Shown here one piece after another: positions 40,912 to 51,614 of a DNA stretch of 64,000 nt. The notes below the pieces were generated by a model. That model was not told the origin of the DNA and searched no databases. It worked only from the letters and a program-made list of their open reading frames with translations. The stretch lies in assembly GCF_029360705.1 (NCBI RefSeq), contig NZ_JARKMX010000008.1, positions 744,001 through 808,000 on the forward strand, written 5' to 3'. Position 1 is the stretch's first letter. Each line of letters opens with the position of its first letter. A program made the position numbers and the translations under genes. This stretch comes from Paraflavitalea pollutisoli (GTDB lineage Bacteria; Bacteroidota; Bacteroidia; Chitinophagales; Chitinophagaceae).

Positions 40912-43617
40912 TTACGCAAATTTCCAGTAGGCCAGTCCGCCCAGCAACAGCAATACACCACCGGCCCACCAATACCATCCTATGCCCGAAACGGGCCTTT
41001 CCAACCTGATGGGCTGCCAATGGCCGCTGTACGTAAGTGCGGCCCAGTAATAGGGCAATTGAAGGCGTGTGTTGCCTGTCTGCCCGTCGATGTATTGCAG
41101 TTTGGCCTTGTGCAGGGAGGCAGCTGCATCCTGCTGTTGAGACAGTGCCCCATAGAAATGCAGGAGGATACTGGTACCGGCCAGGTCATTGACATTCCAG
41201 CGTCCGGCAATGACACCGCCTGCTCCCGCTCCGGTAAAGGCCCGGCTTAGGCTATTAACGCCCTCTCCGGCCAGCCAGGCGCCATCTGCCGTTTGGCAGG
41301 CGCCCAATACCACCAATGTAGGCGCAAAGCTTCGGTAGCGCAGGTCGAACAGGTAAAAAGGCTGATCATATAACTGCAGGTAAGCCTGTGTATCCTTACC
41401 CGCGGCTACTGCATGACTACTGATATGCAGTACGCCCTGGTCGCGTGCATGGTCTATAAATTGTTGCCAGGTAGCCACGCTATCGACGTAGTAATTGCCC
41501 GATACCTGTTGCCGCAATTGCGCATATTCGTCCTGCACCATCAGCGTCGCCTGCCGGGTGCTGGCTCCTTTGCTGATAAAGAAGCCGGTGAAGCCACTCT
41601 TTTCATATTTCGTCGTTTGCTGTTCATACCAGGTTTGCAGGGAATAAGCCTGGGATAAAGTGGTTTCCCGCAGGAGATAGGGCCATTGTCCATAATTATT
41701 AACGAAGGCGTTGCGCACCGGCAATGCTTCAAAAGGCAGGTAACTGTACTGCCCATCCGGGATCAGCAGGTAGCGTTTGTCCGACTGCCAGGTACGGTCG
41801 CCAAAAATGCGCTGGTACAAGGCATAACCCGCTGCAAAAAAAGCTTGCGGATCGCTCAGCATCGCCTGGGGGCCTTGTTGATACCAGGTATTCATATAAT
41901 TCCGGATAACTGCTTCGGTCTGGCTGCCGGCCTCGATCACACGCACCCCATGAACCGTTTGCTGGTCAAATTCGATGAGCCAGGTACTGTCTTTACCGGC
42001 AAAGAATTCGATGGCGATACAGTTGAGCGGCAGCTGGCGCCTGAAATCGCTCAGTCTGGCAGCAGTAACAGGTACACCGCCTGTAGCTGCGTAGCGCAGG
42101 CGGTCATCGAGGGTCATGAGTTCGTAATCGGCAGCCTGCAATAACCTGGCGGTGGCCGTATCCTGGGGATGGGTAGCCAGTTCCCGCTCATAGTAAACCA
42201 CCGCTTCCTGCAGCTGATGTACCTTACGTGTGGTACTGTCTGTCGCTTGACGGCCGGTTGGGTGACGCCGGTTGCGCTCATAGGCCAGCACCTGTGCCTT
42301 CGATTGCTCGGCGATCAGCAGCAGGTGATCCCGGTAGGCGGGTTGCGCTGTTTGAACCCACAAAGCCTGCGCGAGTTGCATGGCTTCATTGGCCCGGGCC
42401 TTGGCCAATTCCTGTTCTTGCAACCTGGCGGAAGTATGATAAAAGGCTTGCTGCAACCGGTACACGGCCGCAAAAACTCCATCATATTGTGCGAGTGCGG
42501 CGACCTGCTTGCCCAGCCGCGTAAAGGCGCGGCCCTTGCCGGTCAGTGCATCTGCCAGCAGACTTTCACTGTACAACTGTGCACCTGGTGGAACGGCTGC
42601 CGCTGAGGCAGGTTGCCAGCCAGGCAATAAACGCTGCAAGGCCGACTGGTACGCTTGCAAGGCCGCCTGTGGCTGTCCGGTAGCGAGGTACACGTCACCG
42701 GTCAGTACGTCGATCTTCGCTTTTTCGCGGGGACGGTTGTCGGGGAAATATTGTTGGAACCAACGGGCTGCTTCCTGTACATAGCGCCGTGCGATTGCAT
42801 ACTGTTGCTGTTTGAGGGCCACCTGGGCAGCAGCCTGCAACGCGCTGCCATACCAGTAGCGGGCTTCCGGCAAGGCAGTAAACCGTCGCAGGTGGGCAAT
42901 GGCACGGTCCACTACTATCCGCGCACTATCGTATTGGCCCGCTTCCTGGTACACTTCGGCTTGCGTACTCAGCAACAAACTATAAAGCGGTGTGGAGGCA
43001 CCGGCCAGTTGCAGTCCCAGTCGACAATACTGCAAAGCAGCGGGCAGATCGCCCTGCCAGCGGGTACTGATGGCCATATTGTTGTAAGCCGCGGCCATCT
43101 CCTGCCGGTCGCCCCGCGCTTTGGCCAATTGCATGGTTTTGTCATGGATAAAAAGCGCGGCTTCGTAATCACCCAGGCGCGTATAATTATTACCCAGGGG
43201 CTTGAGTAAATAATCGAGGATGTTATCGGCATCAGGCAAGGGATAGGCCTCATAAAACTGCAAGGCCGCTTCATACCCCTTGATGGAAGCCAGGATATTG
43301 CCGGATTGCAGTTGGTAATACCCCTGCAACAACAACAGGTTGAACCAGGCCAGTCTTTCATCGTAGGTGGTAAAGGAACGCCAGGCGGCTGCCTGGGTCT
43401 GCATCAGAAAGGACAAACGCGATTGTGGCCCTGCTTCTGCATAATCGGTGCGGGCATAGATCCAGGCCTCGAGTTGATCGGCCTGGCGGTATTGGTCGAG
43501 CTGTTGCTGCAAGGCAACTGGTGGCAGGCTGTCGGTGACGGCCATTGCCGGCAACACGCAACAGCCGTAAACAAGAAGCAGTAAAATCACCTTTGGCAGG
43601 CAGCGGACTATGGACAT
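40912..43617 (-). CDS. Exported TPR-CHAT caspase-like protein
   Basis: A 901-aa protein from the ATG at 43617, chosen because it gives a signal peptide (MSIVRCLPKVILLLLVYGCCVLPAMA). The frame is open 54 nt upstream. Residues about 60-380 are tetratricopeptide-like helices with many AL-x-Y and YDSARI blocks. Residues about 570-860 form a CHAT peptidase domain with the catalytic pair His735 (LHISSHAVA) and Cys774 (VVLGACQTADG). A last hydrophobic helix (WYWWAGGVLLLLGGLAYW) anchors it in the membrane. With signal and terminal anchor, the protease should face the periplasm. Its substrate is unknown. The CHU_C gene follows in the same transcript. Confidence 0.88.
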   Translation of the reverse strand: MSIVRCLPKVILLLLVYGCCVLPAMAVTDSLPPVALQQQLDQYRQADQLEAWIYARTDYAEAGPQSRLSFLMQTQAAAWRSFTTYDERLAWFNLLLLQGYYQLQSGNILASIKGYEAALQFYEAYPLPDADNILDYLLKPLGNNYTRLGDYEAALFIHDKTMQLAKARGDRQEMAAAYNNMAISTRWQGDLPAALQYCRLGLQLAGASTPLYSLLLSTQAEVYQEAGQYDSARIVVDRAIAHLRRFTALPEARYWYGSALQAAAQVALKQQQYAIARRYVQEAARWFQQYFPDNRPREKAKIDVLTGDVYLATGQPQAALQAYQSALQRLLPGWQPASAAAVPPGAQLYSESLLADALTGKGRAFTRLGKQVAALAQYDGVFAAVYRLQQAFYHTSARLQEQELAKARANEAMQLAQALWVQTAQPAYRDHLLLIAEQSKAQVLAYERNRRHPTGRQATDSTTRKVHQLQEAVVYYERELATHPQDTATARLLQAADYELMTLDDRLRYAATGGVPVTAARLSDFRRQLPLNCIAIEFFAGKDSTWLIEFDQQTVHGVRVIEAGSQTEAVIRNYMNTWYQQGPQAMLSDPQAFFAAGYALYQRIFGDRTWQSDKRYLLIPDGQYSYLPFEALPVRNAFVNNYGQWPYLLRETTLSQAYSLQTWYEQQTTKYEKSGFTGFFISKGASTRQATLMVQDEYAQLRQQVSGNYYVDSVATWQQFIDHARDQGVLHISSHAVAAGKDTQAYLQLYDQPFYLFDLRYRSFAPTLVVLGACQTADGAWLAGEGVNSLSRAFTGAGAGGVIAGRWNVNDLAGTSILLHFYGALSQQQDAAASLHKAKLQYIDGQTGNTRLQLPYYWAALTYSGHWQPIRLERPVSGIGWYWWAGGVLLLLGGLAYWKFA

Positions 43618-43726
43618 GCCCATACTGCTAAAGTAGGTCATTCCCTGAAAGGGAACAAGGTATCGAGGCAACTGAGTAAAAGCAGTGGAATAACCTGCAT
43701 AGATATATTCGTTGTATTCTCTTGAT

Positions 43727-43791
43727 CCCTTGCCGCCTTTGTATTTTGTATTCCCTCGATGCCTGGTTGCCTGTTTGCCTCGTTGCCTTCT
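43727..43791 (+). repeat. GCCTNNNT octamer array, copy C
   Basis: GCCTGGTT, GCCTGTTT, GCCTCGTT and GCCT follow one another in perfect 8-nt steps, after a TTTGTATTTTGTATTCCC segment also found beside copy A. It lies in the gap between the PKD/barrel gene and the CHAT gene. Confidence 0.75.
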
Positions 43792-45780
43792 CTACAACTT
43801 CCAACTCGCATACACAAACAGGCGCTGGTGCGAGGGACTGATGTATTGCAGGAAGCGACCGCCAACGGCTGGCCCATGGCGCACCAGGCCTACCTGCACA
43901 TCCGCAAAGATGGCTCCCCGCCATTTCGTCAAGGATTCTATATGTGGTTCATATTTGCCTTTGATCAGCTGCAGCCCCTGCCCGTTGGCCTGCTGCACAT
44001 ACGTATCGATCGTATGTGCCGTCCTTCGTTCTAGTTCCACGCCCACCAGCGCACCGGCACCCGCCACCAGGAAACTGTTGACGTTGTACCGGAAGAACAC
44101 CGGCACCGCTTCCAGGTTCAGCACGCTCTGGTGTTTGTAATGGTCGCGGTACTCCACCTTGTAGCCTACGCCGTTGAGGATGGTATCGCCGCCCCGGAAA
44201 CGTCCTTCGTAGGTGTCGACCGTATTCGTTTTGCCCAGGTACAGTTCCCATTGCCAGTATTGCCGGTAAGCCGCATATTCCGACAACGTCAGGCCTACTA
44301 CATATTGCTGCGACAATACATCCACCGCTTTCTTACCGGGAATGAAGCCGTAGCCCAATACAATACCCGGCGACAGCCCCTTCTTGAAACGCCCCACCGA
44401 CCGATTGGTATAGATGGGTTCATTTTTGTCGAATACGATCGAGGCTCGGCTGGTAAACGGCAGTTTCTTCATGCCCTTGTTGAACCGCAACCGGTACCGC
44501 ACATACCCCATGGTAGAATCCGGATCACTGATCCCCTCCTGCTGGGTACCCGGCAGGTAAATATTCTTGAAGATGAATTGAATGCTGTCTTTGGTCAGCA
44601 CGGTGTCGAAGCAACTTTGGTAGGCATAAGCCGAGTCGCACCAGGTACAGGCTGGTTTTATATCAACGATCTCCACCGTACCGGGATTGAGCATACCCGG
44701 AATGGTGACGGTCACTGCCACCCGTTTGGCTGGTCCCTTCCCGGTATTCTGAAACTGTATCTTGTAGGTATTCTCGCGGTTCTTACCTGTAAAGCGGTAA
44801 TTGAGCCGCCGGTTGCGCAGTTGGAGGCGGTTGGGATCATGCGACGCCACGATCTGTAATTCCAGTTGGTACTGCTCTACCTCCAGGGATGGATCGTCGG
44901 GAATGAAGAGTCCGGTGATGGTCACCACGGCATTGGTGTCTTTGATCATCTCGGGCAGGGTGTTCAATTGCACAAACATAAATTGTTCCTGGCCGGCTGC
45001 CACGGATTGTACCCGCCAGATATGGTGCTTGCGGTAGGTAGCCATTTGCTGGTGCAGGAACTGCTTGAGTTGCGGTTTGTTGCCCACCCGTACCCCGCGC
45101 TCACTATTGGCGGCAAACAGGCTGCGGCGCTCGCGAAAAGCCGGCGCTTCTTCCCGGTCTTCCGCCGGCGCATAGGCCAGCACCGAATCGAGTCCGATGG
45201 TACGTTCCTGGTGATAGGTACGTGCTTCTGCCAGGTCAAAACTGCTTTGGGCAAATTCTTTTTCGTTGTACAACAACATCACGGAACCACTGACGGGACT
45301 ATTGCCCGATCGGTTGCGGTAACCGAGCAACAACAACATGTCCTCCCCCGGGCGTGGCTGCTGGTTGGTGATCATCTCCAGCGCACCTGTTCCTTTGAAA
45401 AAGGCAGGGGTGCTATTGGTCGCCAGCAGGGCCTTCTTCCCTACTTTGATCTTTTTGAGGCGGGAAGGTGGCTTCTTGCCATCGTCGTAGTTATTGGTCG
45501 CATACAGGCGTACGTTGTAGTCGCCGGTATCTTTGTATTGGTGCACCGGTTCTTTTTCAAAACTGTAGCGGCCATCGCCAAACTCCCAGAAATAGGTATA
45601 GAAGGGAGCCGGAGCACCCGCCACGCCCCGCAATGGGCGCAACTGCGACCTGAACAGTACGCGGTTATGGTCAATGGAGGGCTCTATGATGGCTGGCAGC
45701 GTATCGTTGAGCTGGGCAGCCACGGGTACAGCACTCACCAGTAAAAGCAAGGTCTGAAGCAGTAGTCGGGTTCTTTTCAT
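43792..45780 (-). CDS. PKD-domain outer-membrane protein with C-terminal beta-barrel-like region
   Basis: Exported 662-aa protein with signal peptide (residues 1-22). A PKD domain (about 60-115) has FYTYFWEFGDGRYSFEKEPVHQYKDTGDY. The middle (about 160-430) holds Ig/DUF11-like strands (YKIQFQNTGKGPAKRVAVTVTIPGML). The last 200 residues alternate strands and end in LFVYASWKL, like outer-membrane barrels. The PKD plus barrel layout is unusual. It is the first of three co-directional genes (this, CHAT, CHU_C), separated from the CHAT gene by octamer array C. Confidence 0.75.
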   Translation of the reverse strand: MKRTRLLLQTLLLLVSAVPVAAQLNDTLPAIIEPSIDHNRVLFRSQLRPLRGVAGAPAPFYTYFWEFGDGRYSFEKEPVHQYKDTGDYNVRLYATNNYDDGKKPPSRLKKIKVGKKALLATNSTPAFFKGTGALEMITNQQPRPGEDMLLLLGYRNRSGNSPVSGSVMLLYNEKEFAQSSFDLAEARTYHQERTIGLDSVLAYAPAEDREEAPAFRERRSLFAANSERGVRVGNKPQLKQFLHQQMATYRKHHIWRVQSVAAGQEQFMFVQLNTLPEMIKDTNAVVTITGLFIPDDPSLEVEQYQLELQIVASHDPNRLQLRNRRLNYRFTGKNRENTYKIQFQNTGKGPAKRVAVTVTIPGMLNPGTVEIVDIKPACTWCDSAYAYQSCFDTVLTKDSIQFIFKNIYLPGTQQEGISDPDSTMGYVRYRLRFNKGMKKLPFTSRASIVFDKNEPIYTNRSVGRFKKGLSPGIVLGYGFIPGKKAVDVLSQQYVVGLTLSEYAAYRQYWQWELYLGKTNTVDTYEGRFRGGDTILNGVGYKVEYRDHYKHQSVLNLEAVPVFFRYNVNSFLVAGAGALVGVELERRTAHTIDTYVQQANGQGLQLIKGKYEPHIESLTKWRGAIFADVQVGLVRHGPAVGGRFLQYISPSHQRLFVYASWKL

Positions 45781-45962
45781 ATCGTCGGCCGTTTGTGGTA
45801 TCTGTCGTAAATAAACGGTACGGATGTTTTGTTACCCCCGCAGCAAGATAAAACAAGGTGCGGGCCTATGACATATGTCATATACGAATTCCAACGATGC
45901 CTGGTTTTACGGATCGGCGCCACCGGGCAGACCCATATAACGAAAAAACCGTAACTTACAGT

Positions 45963-48900
45963 ATGGCCGTTAAACCATTGGTAAGGAAGTTGTTGAAGAT
46001 CGGTGGTATTGTTTTTGGAGTGCTGCTGGCTTTGCTGGTGGCGGCTTATTTCTGGTTTGTACACCATGCCGAAAACATCCTGCGCGAGATTGTCCGCTCC
46101 CGGTCCAATGGCACCATCGAACTGTCGCTGAAAAGCATTACCTACGATTTCAGCACCCGGCAGCTCAAACTGAAGGACGCGGTGATCTTCAATACCGACT
46201 CGGTCGCCAAAAAATCAGCCTTCCGGGTATCCGTTCAGCGTATCCACCTGCGCCTGCACCGCCTTCGCTCCCTGGTACTGCACCGCGAACTGGTGATCGA
46301 CAGCCTGGCGATCCAAAACCCGGATATCCGCGTCATGAAGTCCGACACGCTGGAGCGTCGCCATGGGTCCCTCACCCACGAAATTGGTGACATCTATCAC
46401 TCGATACAAAATGCCCTGAACCTGTTTGAGGTAAAACATTTCCGCATCCTCAACGGGCGCTTCCTGCTCGATAACCAGGCGCGGTCCGACTGGCAGCCAG
46501 TCGCCCTCTCCAATATCTATTTTGCCATCAACAATATTCATGTAGGGGCCGATGCGGCAGATACTTCGGCCTTTAAGTTTTCAGAAGACATCGAGTTCCG
46601 GACCGATCACCAGCTCATCACCTTCCCCGACAATCGCTACCGGCTCGGCTTTAGCCAGTTCAGTATCCATGTTCGTAACCGCGAACTGACACTCGATAGC
46701 TGTACTATTGTATCTACCGGTGTGCGGCAGCAACCTTTGTCATTGAAACTTTATTTCGATAAGCTCCGGTTTTCCAATATCGATTTCCCCGCGCTGTATG
46801 CCAACGGGGAAATAAAGGCCGATTCGCTGTATGCAACCAATCCCAACATCGACCTGCAGGTAAAGGTCGACAGTGGTCGCAAGCGCACCGACCTGCCCCC
46901 TGTACCCATGGATACCGTATTGCGGCACCTGGGCATCCATTTGGAACTGGGGTATGTGGGGGTGAAAAATGCCACCACCTCTGTTGTCACCCTGCGCAAC
47001 GGAAAAGCCGCCACCTTCAATACCCGGGGCGATGATTTTGAAGTGCGCGACCTGGTCATCGACCGACGTGCCCCGCAACCGGTATCTATCGGCCGTTTCG
47101 ATATGGCCATCCGCGGTTACTCCAGCCTCAACAAAGACAGTACCTATCGATTTAAATTTGACAGCATCCGCATCGTCAACTCCAATATCCTGCTCAATAA
47201 TTTTACGATCAGTAGCCTGGCCGGCGCTCCTATACAAAGGCACCATGAATTGCCGGTGCTGGAGCTCGACAGTTTATCCTGGGAAGCCCTCCTCTTCGAC
47301 CGCCACATCAAAGCAAAGCAAGCCATCCTGTATCAGCCGGAGATCCTGTATGTACGCCGGTTCAAGGCAAAGCGCACTGATAAAAAGCCTTCTCTCTATT
47401 CCATACTTAACTCGCTCGACAATGTCATGTCGCTCGAGCGCATCCGGGTAATCGACGGCCATGTGTCGTACGAACCCAGTCCTGGTACCAAGTTGTTGCT
47501 GGAGCAGGTAGACCTGACCGTATCAACCGACGAGTTGCTGGAGGCTCGTTCATCAGCGATGATGGGTGAAGCGGTCGATTCCCTGCATTTTGTCAAGGGT
47601 AGCATCACCACCCCGAAGTTGCAGGCAACCATCCAGGGCGGCAGTTTCCTCGCGCAGGGCACCCACCTGCGTGCCGATGAGGCGGTGATCCGCGACAAGG
47701 TGGGCAACATGCAGATACGGGCTAAAGGCTTGCATCTTTCAGGGCTCGATTTCAACGACAGCAGCGACCATGTGCGCATCGATCAGTTGTCGTGGAAAGA
47801 AGCGCAGGCATCGTTTACGTTGCAACCTGCTACCCATAAGGCCAACCGTGGTCTCCCGATTTCCCTGCTGGCGAGGGAAGTTGATGGCAACAATACGCGG
47901 CTTACGCTGCATACGGCTCACGGCACTTTACAAACGCATCTTGCCCGGCTATCGTTGCGTGGCGTATCGAAACAGGAAGGGGCCGATGCGAAGGTGGGTG
48001 CCCTGGTCATCGAGGGCCATAACGGACAGTATATAGGACAGGGCCTGGAGGCCAATATGGGGCCATACAAGATTGCCGACCGCGCATCCTCGCAACTCAC
48101 CTACCTACGGGTGTCGCACACCAATGGTAACGATACGATCGCTGCTAGTGTGCCGGTACTTCGTTTTGTACCGGATATCGCTGCCCTGCTCGATGGACGT
48201 ATTCATATCAACTCCATTGCCCTACAATCGCCTGTATTGTGGGCACACCTGGGCAACCGCCCGGCGGCTGTGGCTACCGAACGTAAAGCCGGCAAGGAAT
48301 TGCCGTTGCTGCACATCGGCGAGCTGCAGTTGGACCAGCCGGTCATCCATTTCTACCAGCAACAGGCTGAGCAGTCGCTACGGTTGCTATGGGACAAGGG
48401 CAATACGCCTGCGGACAATCAATGGGTCATTAAAAACATCGTGCATGACGGGCAGTCCCCACTCAGCATACAACAGGTAAAGATCAACGGTACAGATGTC
48501 GCCTTTACCCATACCGGCAAAGACATACTGCGATTGAAGCCGCAGCGTATGCAGCTTACACTTTCCAATCTGCACCTGGGGGACGGCCATCCGCAGGCGG
48601 TTGCCTGGGCCGGCCTGCTAGAGCACCTGGATATTAAAGACATGGCGCTGCAGGGCATCGGCAAAGACAGCGGTCGCCTCCACCTGGCCTCGCTGACGCT
48701 GGAACACCTGGCCCTGCAAGCCAAGCAGTCGCCCACTGAATGGCTCGATCACAGTCCGCGTTTTTACCTGCGCGATCTCTCCGGAGAATTTCTCTCGGTA
48801 AAAAACGCTTTCCGCTGGAAAAAGCTCAGCTATCACCGCGCGCAACAGTTGTTGTCGATAGACTCCTTCAGTTACTGGCCCACCGCCGACCGTGATGCTT

Positions 48901-49817
48901 ATGTAGCCAGCAAGCCCTTTCAAACAGACTATATACATCTACAAACCGGGCGCATCGATTTTCACCGGCCCGACCTGCGCGCTTTGCTGCACGATTCCAT
49001 CGTACACATTCCATCTGTGCGGGTACACGAGCCTGCGATATCGGTATACCGCGACAAAAGACCACCACGTGAGCCGAATGTGATACGCCCCCTACCGGTG
49101 AACCAGATCCGGCAAATACCTTTCCGGTTGCAACTGGATAGTGTGCAGGTCATCGATGGGCAGGTGCAGTATGAAGAACTGAGTGAAAAGACCAACAAGT
49201 CGGGCATCATTCCCATCACGCACCTTAACGCGTTGCTGGCGCATGTCAAGAGTTTTGGTATCGAACACCAGGATAGCCTGAAACTGCAGGCTCATGCCAC
49301 CTTATTCGACTCCATCGATGTGAATATGCGGCTGCAAGAGTCCTATACCGATTCGCTGGCGGCCTTCCTGATGACTACCCGCATCGGCCGGGCCAACCTA
49401 TTGCTGCTCAACCCAGCAGTAGAACCCCTCGCCTCGGTTCGCATTCGCTCCGGCTACCTCGATACCCTCACCATGCGGGCGATCGGTCGGGAGTACCTTT
49501 CTTACGGAGAAATGAAGATGGAATACCAGCGGCTAAACGTCGAGTTCCTGAACAAGGGCGATGAACAGAAAAAGAATTTCCTGACGAAAGCTATCACCTT
49601 TATTGCCAATAGTTTCGTGATCAAAAGCCGCAACCGGGGCAAAACGGGTATCGTGTATTTCGAGCGCCTGCGTGATCGTTCTATCTTCAACTACATGATC
49701 AAAATGATCCTCAGTGGTGCCGGTTCCAGTATAGGCGCCAAGAAAAACAAGAAATATATCAAGAAGTACAGGCACGAACTCAAACGGCAGCAACTTCCTG
49801 AGATTCATTATCATTAG
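45963..49817 (+). CDS. Giant AsmA-like / DUF748-type membrane-anchored protein
   Basis: A 1284-aa protein from the ATG at 45963; the frame is open to 45858 but without a signal. One N-terminal hydrophobic helix (IGGIVFGVLLALLVAAYFWFV, about 14-34) is followed by over 1200 residues of repeated beta structure, with recurring patterns such as LRVVDSLAIQNPDI, IRVIDGHVSYEPSPGTKL and VQVIDGQVQYEELSEKTN. Such proteins of the AsmA/TamB group form long hydrophobic bridges across the periplasm and are linked to lipid transport. Its C-terminus is basic (SRNRGKTGIVYFERLRDRSIFNYMIKMIL). A single gene divergent from the PKD protein. Confidence 0.82.
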   Translation: MAVKPLVRKLLKIGGIVFGVLLALLVAAYFWFVHHAENILREIVRSRSNGTIELSLKSITYDFSTRQLKLKDAVIFNTDSVAKKSAFRVSVQRIHLRLHRLRSLVLHRELVIDSLAIQNPDIRVMKSDTLERRHGSLTHEIGDIYHSIQNALNLFEVKHFRILNGRFLLDNQARSDWQPVALSNIYFAINNIHVGADAADTSAFKFSEDIEFRTDHQLITFPDNRYRLGFSQFSIHVRNRELTLDSCTIVSTGVRQQPLSLKLYFDKLRFSNIDFPALYANGEIKADSLYATNPNIDLQVKVDSGRKRTDLPPVPMDTVLRHLGIHLELGYVGVKNATTSVVTLRNGKAATFNTRGDDFEVRDLVIDRRAPQPVSIGRFDMAIRGYSSLNKDSTYRFKFDSIRIVNSNILLNNFTISSLAGAPIQRHHELPVLELDSLSWEALLFDRHIKAKQAILYQPEILYVRRFKAKRTDKKPSLYSILNSLDNVMSLERIRVIDGHVSYEPSPGTKLLLEQVDLTVSTDELLEARSSAMMGEAVDSLHFVKGSITTPKLQATIQGGSFLAQGTHLRADEAVIRDKVGNMQIRAKGLHLSGLDFNDSSDHVRIDQLSWKEAQASFTLQPATHKANRGLPISLLAREVDGNNTRLTLHTAHGTLQTHLARLSLRGVSKQEGADAKVGALVIEGHNGQYIGQGLEANMGPYKIADRASSQLTYLRVSHTNGNDTIAASVPVLRFVPDIAALLDGRIHINSIALQSPVLWAHLGNRPAAVATERKAGKELPLLHIGELQLDQPVIHFYQQQAEQSLRLLWDKGNTPADNQWVIKNIVHDGQSPLSIQQVKINGTDVAFTHTGKDILRLKPQRMQLTLSNLHLGDGHPQAVAWAGLLEHLDIKDMALQGIGKDSGRLHLASLTLEHLALQAKQSPTEWLDHSPRFYLRDLSGEFLSVKNAFRWKKLSYHRAQQLLSIDSFSYWPTADRDAYVASKPFQTDYIHLQTGRIDFHRPDLRALLHDSIVHIPSVRVHEPAISVYRDKRPPREPNVIRPLPVNQIRQIPFRLQLDSVQVIDGQVQYEELSEKTNKSGIIPITHLNALLAHVKSFGIEHQDSLKLQAHATLFDSIDVNMRLQESYTDSLAAFLMTTRIGRANLLLLNPAVEPLASVRIRSGYLDTLTMRAIGREYLSYGEMKMEYQRLNVEFLNKGDEQKKNFLTKAITFIANSFVIKSRNRGKTGIVYFERLRDRSIFNYMIKMILSGAGSSIGAKKNKKYIKKYRHELKRQQLPEIHYH

Positions 49818-49849
49818 TGAGCTGCTACGCCGCCCGCTGAGCGATTGCG

Positions 49850-49900
49850 GGCCTCGGTTGTCCATTATTACCTCGTTGCCTGGATGCCTTGTTGCCCTTT
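49850..49900 (+). repeat. GCCTNNNT octamer array, copy D
   Basis: CCTCGTT, GCCTGGAT, GCCTTGTT and GCCC in 8-nt steps, 50 nt after the AsmA-like gene. A weak GCCCGC/GCGGGC stem (49832-49852) precedes it. The rest of 49901-50211 holds only an AATATTTG box (50014-50021), one mismatch from TAnnTTTG, and a long leader in which no known riboswitch was recognised. Confidence 0.7.
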
Positions 49901-50199
49901 TCTCCCATTCCACTCATTGTCACTTCCTGCTTACTCAAGCAACGGCCCCGTCAACTCAATAGCGGCACTAATCGCAATAATCCCCTCCTACCTTTAACAT
50001 CCTGGACGCAAAAAATATTTGGAGAGAACTATTAACCCACTTAACTTGTGGACTAATACATTATTCTCCTGCTACCAGTAAAGACATATTATTCTACGTG
50101 TTGTTGTAGCGGTCACTCGCTGATGGGTTGCTGCTGTCAATAAGCACGCCTATCCAATTCCTGTTTCGTTTCTTCTTATTGTATTCCATTAATTATTAA

Positions 50200-51537
<1,338 letters not shown>

Positions 51538-51557
51538 TAAAAGGTGCTCAAGGATCC

Positions 51558-51589
51558 ACCCGGCGCCGCGAAGGTGCCGGGTATTTTTT
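51558..51589 (+). terminator. Terminator-like hairpin between metY and metX
   Basis: A 10-bp stem (51558-51567 with 51573-51582, one G-U) with loop GCGAA, followed by ATTTTTT. It lies 20 nt after the metY stop and 25 nt before metX, so metX would depend on read-through or its own promoter. Confidence 0.8.
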
Positions 51590-51614
51590 GTACCAAGCAA
51601 CGCCCAGATTTACC

